A DNA stretch of 64,000 nt from Emydura subglobosa (taxonomy: Eukaryota; Chordata; Testudines; Chelidae): assembly GCA_007922225.1 (NCBI GenBank), contig ML679989.1, forward strand, positions 20,501,534 to 20,565,533, written 5' to 3'. Under the pieces are notes generated by a model that saw nothing but the letters and a program-made list of their open reading frames with translations, was not told the DNA's origin and did no database searches. Positions 56,112-64,000 of this stretch are shown here, piece after piece. The position numbers and the translations under genes are program-made. The stretch's first letter is position 1. Each line of letters begins with the position of its first letter.

Positions 56112-56265
56112 TAGAGAGACAAGGTGGGTGAGGTAATATATTTTGTTACTCAAGCACACTTTTCCCAGGCTTGAAGAAGGGCTTCGTGTAAGCTCAAAAG
56201 CTTATCTGTCTCAGCAACAGAAATTGGTTCAATAAAAGATATTACCACATCCACCTGTGTCTCTA
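56112..56265. mobile_element. Short palindrome-ended element with Penelope-type tail
   Basis: 'tagagagacaaggtgggtgaggtaatat' at the left and 'atattaccacatccacctgtgtctcta' at the right are inverted repeats of about 27 bases. The right arm belongs to a 'ggttcaataaaagatattac' tail also found at 29310 after the Penelope remnant. Between them is 'ttgaagaagggcttcgtgtaagctcaaaagctt'. It is non-coding. Confidence 0.68.
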
Positions 56266-57537
56266 ATTATTATTGCTGCTGTTTATTTGGTAGTAGCTGT
56301 TGAAGACCACAGTCAGGACTGGGCATTGTGCTCAGTTCTGAACAAACATGAAGGAGATCATCCTAGAGAGCTTTCAATCTAAAGCCCCAATCGTATAAAG
56401 ACTTATTTGTTAATTACACATCGTGAATATTCCCATTGACTGTGCCTCACTAGTCTTTTGATGCGACTACTCACAATGCCAAAAATGTAAGTTTTTGGAA
56501 GATCAGGATCTAAACAGACGCACAATATAATAGGCAAAACCTAAACAAAATGTCAGAGTATATCGTGAGTCAGTTTTTCCCCACAGCCTTGCAAAATTGT
56601 TATGGAAGAGTACCAGTCTAGTCACAAAATCTACTTCCCTACCCTTTATGATGGTAATAATGAAAGAAAAAGGATTTACAAAAACAAACTGACTAGCCTT
56701 TTAAGTGAATGAAAACAATGCAAAAAGCAAAGATGCTGCATCACAAAATGTCCTTCATTTTGACAGTTATAGTATACTGCAGTGGGTTTCAGTCTCTCTT
56801 CATTTGCAGACTCCTAAAAGTTTTTGAGTGGAGGTGTGGACTCCTGGAAATCTTAGCTATAGTCCTGTGGACCCTCATGGGTCCAGAGACCACCCGTTGA
56901 AAACCAGTGGTTTACTGTAACTATGTAGGATACTTCATAGTGTACTAGTAAATGTAATATTGTGTATTCTGTCAAAATCAAATAAAATCATAATGATATA
57001 CAATGTCCCAATGGTGGCAAGGATTCACCACTTTTTTGTACAGGATGTGAAGTGTGCAAATTAATGGAATACACATATAAATAATACAAAATCATAAATA
57101 TCCATTATACTTATAGGCGGTCATTCCCCATATTTAAATAATAAGACATGCATGATAGAGTGAATATTATGATTTTTTCCCAGTATTTTAAAATGAGTTT
57201 CATTAGCTCTCTGTAGATCTAATATTTTTATCTATTGAAATTTATATGCTGGCAGAAAATAATCTTTTTTTTCACAATTTGAGCAGAAAAACTAAGACTC
57301 ATAAAACTCAAAATAAAATATCTGTTCTTATACTTTTAAATATTTCACTTTTTCATTGTGGAATATGGAATTCTGAAACACTGTAATAATGTCCCTCGAG
57401 ATATTTAATTACAACTTTTTCTGTAAATATTGATTAAAGTGACAGTCTCAACTTGAAATCTAGTCTATAAAAAAGAGATGTAAGTAGTTTAGTTTAAGGC
57501 ACTTATTGCTGCCTTGGAGTCCCCATTGCAATTTCTG

Positions 57538-57564
57538 TGGTTTTGTTTTGTTTTGTTTTGTTTT
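57538..57564. repeat. (GTTTT)n microsatellite
   Basis: Five consecutive units of 'gtttt'. Confidence 0.85.
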
Positions 57565-59208
57565 AAAAGTCTTTCTCTTTCCTACTGCTGTATGAGAAAC
57601 TGATTAACAACAGAAGAAACTGACTGACGGTGGCTCATTGGATTAGCCACTATTACCTTCAACTCAGTCTTTTCGGAAGAGAATTTGTTGGGGGTACAAC
57701 ATAGAGGGCCTCTGTTTTTTAAGGCTTTGGGAAGAACGTTAGTTTCATTTAATTACCTATTGCTTTTTTAGCACAGTTCCTCATTACCCAGTCATTCTGC
57801 AATAGGATAAGAGAGGCTAACGTTCATTGCAGAAGTAGTATTTTTAGCACATATATAGTACTTTGAGTTTTTTGGAAAAAATACTGTAAACTATTTATGC
57901 TAAAGGCATTATGTAGGATGTGGCGACGCTGTGTATTAGAACTTCCTATGTAGACCTGGCTACTGATTTGCAGTTCAGGTCTATGCTTTTAATTGTGGTA
58001 AATATTGGATCAGGTCTGGGTTTTATAATGGTTCTACCAGTTGTAACAATATGGCTATGAAAAGATAAAGGAAAAGAGCCCTGTAACAGGCTGATGGTGT
58101 TTGCCTAAAAACTGCATCATGTTAACAGTGGTGACGTTGTTGGAAAGTGGTGTTTGTTTTGCTGATTCAATGGTACAATTAGCTTGTTATGCCCACTTGG
58201 ACATAAGGAAAGTGGATATAGCCCTCAAAGAGAGCGTGAGAATGAGCCTGGCTGAGCACACACTGCGCTGTAGGGTTTGGAGCAAAAAAAGAAACTTAAA
58301 CATAGCCTTATGGTGTGGTGAAGAGAAGACTTGAGCTTCATTTTGGAAGTAGTGTGTAAATGCATTAGATCTCAGGAGGTATGACTTTTAATTCTGTAGC
58401 CTTGTGTACATTACCAAGCCTTGACCTCTCTAGGGAAAAAGGTGTATTTTTAATATGTATTAAGCTAACCCATATTAAAATCCTAGGGTAGACAAGACAG
58501 TTAGCTGCTTGAGGTGAATGCCCTAGGGTTTACTGGCTGACACATTAAAACTACAGCAGTTTTATCCATCACTAGAATTTTAACATGGGTTAACATAACA
58601 CAAGTAAAAACACATCTTTTTTTCTTAGTGAAGGTACAGGCCAAATGTTTTGGGTTTTTTTTTAAAAAAAACAACAACCCCTCATTGTTGCTAATAACAA
58701 TTCAGCTGCACTGGTGTTGGAAACAGTGGGATCCCTAGTATGGAAAGCTCTCTGGCTCCCGCAGCCATTTTCAACATTATGTTTGAGACTTTCTCTAAGC
58801 AGGTTTAATTAATTTGGTGGGGTGGGGATGTTGGCTTGTTGTTGTTTTTCCCTTCTGGCTGTATATGAGACACTTGAGTGAAATCCTATAATACACAGTC
58901 TGGTTAACACATAGAGAGCTTCATTAGCTATCATTGTTGCACTATATTATTAGAACAGCAAATCATCACCCTGTTTGCTTTATTTCTTCACTGAGGAACT
59001 TGCTGTTTCTTGTATGTCTCTCAGGAAGAAAAAGGAAGATGAAGGAAAAATGCAATATTCCTATTAACTTGCCTGGTAATGTCAAATAAATAAGCTTGAA
59101 AGTACTAGTTCTCAGTTTGCATTATGGATGTTAACTCTGACAGTGGAAATGATGAATGTCACTTATTAACTAAGTTTTCTTCTCTCATTTATTACTCCCC
59201 CACAAGAC

Positions 59209-59241
59209 ATGGGTGATGAAGATAACAGCTTCAGCCTTGAG
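59209..59241 (+). CDS. Candidate first coding exon of PNPLA7 (eleven codons)
   Basis: An exon-like segment starts after the acceptor TTTATTACTCCCCCACAAG (ending 59206) with AC ATG and reads MGDEDNSFSLE to the donor GAG|GTATAG at 59241/59242. Vertebrate PNPLA7 begins with a short acidic Ser/Asp segment before a membrane helix, which suits this position and direction. The next exon, which should encode the membrane segment, was not found before 64,000, so this remains a candidate. PNPLA7 is a patatin-like lysophospholipase of the ER and lipid droplets. Confidence 0.38.
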
Positions 59242-62200
59242 GTATAGTATGCTGAGTTTTTGTATTTATACTCTGACTTATTCAAGTGCTTATGGTATTT
59301 CCAGAATCTGTCACTTAACTTGCCCAGTTTAGTTACAACTGGCTAATTTGTTCAAGAACACAAAAATATTTACTGTAAATAAGAGCCTTTCCATATGTAC
59401 GGTTTTTTTGTTTTTCTTTTCCCCCACCAACGCCTTAAAAAGGTTGACCCCAGCTTGCTGTCATTTTTCTAGCTCTCTGCATCCAGTTGCACTCCTTATC
59501 TCCTCCAACCTTTGTTGTAATCTAAGATATTACCAAAGTAACACAATATAAGATGCATATACTATACTCTCACACCTCTTTGGTTGGCCTGCATACACTT
59601 ATGGATACGCTTAACTTTGCTCAGGTGAGTTGTCCAATTCATTTCAATAATACAGCCACTGAAGAGCTGGAGAATGGTAGAGTCCCCTGGCAATTATCTT
59701 TTACTATGACTATACCTTGGTGCACTAAGGTACATGATTTTAATAGTATTTTAAGACAAGGCTTTGGGTGGGAATTACTTGTTCCTAGGAGAAAAGGTAA
59801 CGCACATTAAATACACAAACATAAGGCCAGGCCAGCTTTATTCAGATCACACTTTCAGCAATCAAAGCATAACCACATGGAAACAAATATATCTGACCAG
59901 CCAGAAGGATATCTAGTAAGCTAAGAAGGAGCTGGTGGTAATAACAGCAAGACAAGGCTCTTTTTACTGATGGGCGTTATCCACCATACTGCCTAGATGA
60001 GACATGCATCACCATCAGACACACCAAGGTAAAATTAGTTGTCAAGATAGAATTGTTGATCTGCAGTCCCAGATGTGCCCATAGTCTATTACAGCACGAA
60101 CCGTGAAGAACATTCAGGACATGTTACCTTATGAATTGTTATGATATACTAATTATTGGCAACAGAACTTTGTGTATGTTTGCTAGACTTCTAAAGGGTA
60201 TTGTCCTGGGAAGTAAACCCTCTGGACTAATTCCCACAGAAAAGAGACTAGTGGGAAAGAATAAGCAGGGACTAGTCTCACAAAACAGAGCTCCCTCTTC
60301 CCCAGTCTCTGCAGTATCATTGGAAAGAGATCCCACTGGGAACAAGAGAACACAGGTTGTGGTGTGAGAAGTATTTGGGAACAGAACTACTCTTTGCATG
60401 GACAGGAAGGAGGGAGATTAGAAATAGCAGTGTAAGGAATTAAGCTAACAGCTGTAAGAATTTTTTGCCTGTGTATTTTCTCTTATAATTTAATTACGTG
60501 TGATTTAAAGCAAAGCTTGAAAAAATGACCAGACGCCTACTAGCCAGGTGATGTGAAGTAGGGTGAAAGGGGCGGAGAGGAGGAGAACACCAGGCTACTG
60601 TAGCCCCAACTTCTGGAATTCCTGTTAGTGTGCTGGCACTAGATCTTGTTGGAGGACTCTACCTTTCATATGGCCTTTGGCTAGTTAGTCTCGTATGTTT
60701 AAACCCATCCTGTCATATCTGGGTTATGCAGGAAAGAAGAAACTTTCTCTCTGTCCCTTCCGTTCTCCCTTCCATTCTTAAACCGAACAGTCAGGAGGTT
60801 CGGGGATGGCTCTGCTACTTTTATTTTCCCCACAAGTTCCTGGCTGCTGCTCCAGTGTCTCTGTACTGCTCTGCCCCCAACACTGCATCTGCATGTTGTG
60901 TCCAGCCCCATTTATAGTTTCAGTACCCACTTCCACTATATGCAGGGTTCTCAATAACATGTTGAAATGACCAGTGTTTTGCTACTTCCCTCTGCAGCTG
61001 CTTGGGAAAGTTGTGGTCATCAGTGGAACTGTTGTATACTCAGGTGTAATATACTGCATCAGTTCACATTTTGAAAAATGTTTCAGGCTTTCATTTGTGC
61101 TAGAAACCTAACTTGAAACAGAAAAGTTCTAAATGACCAGCTTCCAACCTACTTTAGACTCCCTTTTTAATGTTCTGTGTGTAGGAACTGAGCGCTGAGA
61201 TTGGTGTCAGAAATATTTATGTAACCTTACATGGTGATTTCCATAGTCTGAGTTTTTCTGTGGCTGTGTCTAATGGAACACCTTTTCTTGAATTGCATTT
61301 AGCAATCTGAACTGTATCTTCCTAATCTTTTATATTTAAAAGACTTCTATTGTATAATGTTATTTCCTTAACATAACTCTTAAGGGCTTTCACACTTTAT
61401 GTAGGAGGTTCATAGACTCCAAGGCCAGAAGGGACTATTGTGATCATCTGGGCTGATCTCCTACATAACATAGGCCATAGAACTTCTCCATAATAATTCT
61501 TTAAGAGCCTATGAATCTTATTTAAATTACTGAATCTAAAATTCTATTGTTCTGGAAACAAATTGGAAAAATCGTGACTTTGTGATGGCACAGAAAACGA
61601 CAATTTTAGGTGATCCCCTCAAAACACAGCACCCATTTACTTCAAGTATTTTGAATGTTATAGTGCATTTTAGAAAATTGGTAGAGTTCTTTAAATATTA
61701 GATTTTATTTTGATAAAGCATGTTGTTTATTTCTAGATTGCATAGCCTTATCAATTTCCTGTCCTCTTGAAACATATCTTTCCATTAGAAACAACGAACA
61801 CCCTGCAGAAGCTCAGTTTATTGGTAGGACTGAGGGAACACTGTATTGCTTATGTTTGATTTAGTTTTGGAAAATAGATTTGCACCCATAAAGGCTAGAA
61901 AGCTTTTAAAAAATGTTTTTTTATGTATTTTGTTTTTAGATGAAAACTAAAGGAGTCCTGCAGAGGAATGGAGCCGTTGTTGACTTTAAAAAAAAATAGC
62001 AAAAAATTGTGGACTTCATGACAGTGACAAACAGTCATAGTTATGCTCTTTAGACCATATTGAGTATTTGCCTTCTGAAGTTAGATGATAAAACATTTGA
62101 CCTCTATAACTTCATAGTCAACAGCTGTCTTAGACTAAATGCTCTATCAGTTCACATTTTGAAAGTTACCTTCTTAACTAAAAGACATATGCAACTTCCA

Positions 62201-64000
62201 TTTAAAAAAAAAAAAAAAAGGCTTGTAGTTTGCAGAATCTGAACATCAGACTATATATTTATCAAATGCAGTTCCTGACAGATATATTGGCACATATATC
62301 AAATAAATAACTGAAATAGTTTTTGGCAGAGTAAATAATGTTCACAGCAAGGCATTCAGATAGACAAAAGGAGGAATTTTTAAACTTCTGCAGTGAATGA
62401 ATGTTCAGATGTAAATGGCCAAAATTTTTTCTTCCCCTTTGTGAAAAATCAGATTTTTTTTTTAGTCCTCCTCTAAGCAGTTCTGTAAACAGTCTAAGAA
62501 TACACTCTACAACTAAAAAAGTTAATGAATAAAGTAAGCTTTATAATGGAAATAGACTGCCACTCAATATTTAAAATTGTAATCTGTGTCTCTATAAAAC
62601 AGTGAAGAACCCTACTCTGTAATTTGGATACACAAAAGGAGACATTTATGTGGCAGCTGGGTGGAATATTCTGTCCTAAAACAGAATATGGTTGTGGCAA
62701 GAGGGAAAAGCTAAAGGTGATGTAGGAAAACTTCAGATGTCTTTACTTTTCATCTTTTAATTTTTTTAAAAAACAACTAAAATGTTCTAGTAATTCTTTT
62801 TGTAAGTTAAATGTATTGTTAACCTTACTTGTTTCTCAGATAATTGTCTCTGAATTTCCAGTGTATGGTGGTTTTTAAATAAGAATTAAAACAAGTCATT
62901 TGAGCACTAATCTTGGGGAAAGAAGACTAATAGTTTCCATTCTAATACATACGGTGATGGATTTGGAGCTGCCTATAATAATTTACGAATACTGTATCTT
63001 GACCGGGCTATTGGGATGTCTATTTCAATATCTTGGTTTAGTTTAATAGCAGGCTGTTTGAGGAAAAAAGCAGGTAGTCAAAACAAGAGCTCCAGTGAAG
63101 ACACCTCTGGGTAAATACTTCAGAAGGGTTAAGACACAATGGTTCAGGCATTAACTGGGAAGATCTTTTCTTGGCTCCTGCTAAATTATAAAGTTTGGTT
63201 TGCCAATTCTGGGAGCCTTTGCCTCAGTAGGATTATAAACTATTAAAAAAAACCCCAAAAAAACAACTAAACCACTCTGGCTGGGGGCAGCAGTTGTTTC
63301 TGGGGAACAAATTGAAACATATTTGAACCCTTTTAGAGGCATAAAGAAGCTAGACCTTTATAGGCTTCCAGGGAAAGGTAAACCTTTAGGTAAGATAGAC
63401 ATGTGTAGACCTTTTATTATTTTAAACCCTTATTCTGTGTTCCTACTGTTAAGATTAAACACTACTTTGTTTTAATAAGGCTGGTTTGGGTCACTGTATT
63501 CATTTCTCATCACACTCTCCTGAAGGAAATTGCTGTAGGTTACCATACTTAGTCAGGGCTGCTGGGGTAAACATGGTCAATACGCAAGGTACTGTTACGT
63601 AGGACCCAGTCTGGGAGTGGGAGAATTCTGGGATGCTACCCGGGGAAAGTAAAGGCATGAGGCCTGAGACCAATAGGGAAGTGCAGCTAGCCCTGTAATC
63701 ATGATGCGCACACACGCTTACAAAATGAAGCAGAATCTGTGGGACTGCGGTTTCTTGGCACCAGACATCATAGAGATAACGGAGTTTGTAACTTCCTGAA
63801 ACAATGGCTATTTGGTTTGTGGAATTTACAAGCATTGCTGATTGTATTTGAGGAATTTATAAGCTCCTTAAATCAAGCTATTGCTCTACAGACCTGGTAA
63901 GAAATATGAGGGGTCTGTACTGATTAGTGTGAAGCTTTCAAGGTCTTATAGGACTGTGTTCGCCCCAGGCCTCTGTGAGGTCACCACCTCTCTCCTTGTT
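59242..64000 (+). other. Probable intron of the rightward gene to window end
   Basis: AT-rich DNA with one LINE 3' fragment (61408-61520) and A-rich tracts near 62202-62219. An exon-like 'tttttag|atgaaaac' at 61940 runs only 60 bases to a TAG and is not convincing. No coding exon found. Confidence 0.5.
61408..61520 (-). mobile_element. CR1/L3-like LINE 3' end
   Basis: 'ttcatagactccaaggccagaagggactattgtgatcatctgg' and 'cctacataacataggccatagaactt' are the 3' terminal block of the family also found at 17344, 27417 and 44525. Confidence 0.8.

Larger units (their letters stand above)
55018..59206 (+). other. Probable first intron of the rightward gene
   Basis: AT-rich DNA with the hAT element at 55468-55918, the Penelope-tail palindrome at 56112-56265, and a (GTTTT)n tract at 57538-57564. 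No other exon-like segment stood out. Confidence 0.5.

Noticed and set aside
61941..62000. Exon-like 'ttttgtttttag|ATGAAAAC' as the next PNPLA7 exon
   Set aside because: It reads to a TAG after 60 bases and does not encode the membrane segment expected there.

Overview
The window is eukaryotic, and specifically vertebrate, nuclear DNA. The genes are split by GT-AG introns, there are two CpG-island promoters, and the intergenic space is dense with transposon relics. Long CR1 retrotransposons, PIF/Harbinger and hAT elements, a Penelope-type GIY-YIG fragment and many small inverted-repeat elements with 'GTCTACAC' ends together point to a non-avian sauropsid. A turtle is the best guess and a crocodilian the main alternative; this is inference, not a species call. 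The gene order ZMYND19 - DPH7 - MRPL41 - (PNPLA7) is that of human 9q34.3, read here in the opposite direction. | Layout: 1-11 kb holds the last four coding exons of ZMYND19 (+); its first exons lie upstream of the window. 11.6-14.9 kb is one almost complete PIF/Harbinger transposon with TTG target duplications, a decayed transposase (+) and a decayed Myb/SANT-like partner gene (-). 15-34.7 kb is repeat-rich intergenic DNA: a purine-rich tandem tract, two inverted-repeat MITEs, an LTR-like GC-rich repeat with a TATA box, and a second Harbinger element (22.0-26.55 kb) that carries a nearly full-length CR1 and a small hAT element inside it. It also holds a Penelope remnant, a C-rich minisatellite and a long palindromic MITE. 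34.7-35.8 kb is a CpG island that begins DPH7 (+), whose nine coding exons run to 48,248 and encode 470 residues. 53.7-54.1 kb is the single coding exon of MRPL41 (-), which starts from a second CpG island at 54.3-55.3 kb. A clear splice donor on the + strand of that island, and a short ATG exon at 59.2 kb, suggest that the PNPLA7 5' end reads rightward to the window edge. | The genes are housekeeping genes that do not form a pathway. ZMYND19 is a MYND-finger adaptor. DPH7 acts in diphthamide synthesis on elongation factor 2. MRPL41 is a mitochondrial large-subunit ribosomal protein. I found no undescribed gene system. The most unusual signals are two NAGNAG acceptors in DPH7 (one would insert an in-frame stop), a three-level nested transposon, a convergent two-gene Harbinger element with intact termini, and several small elements whose target duplications can be read directly.
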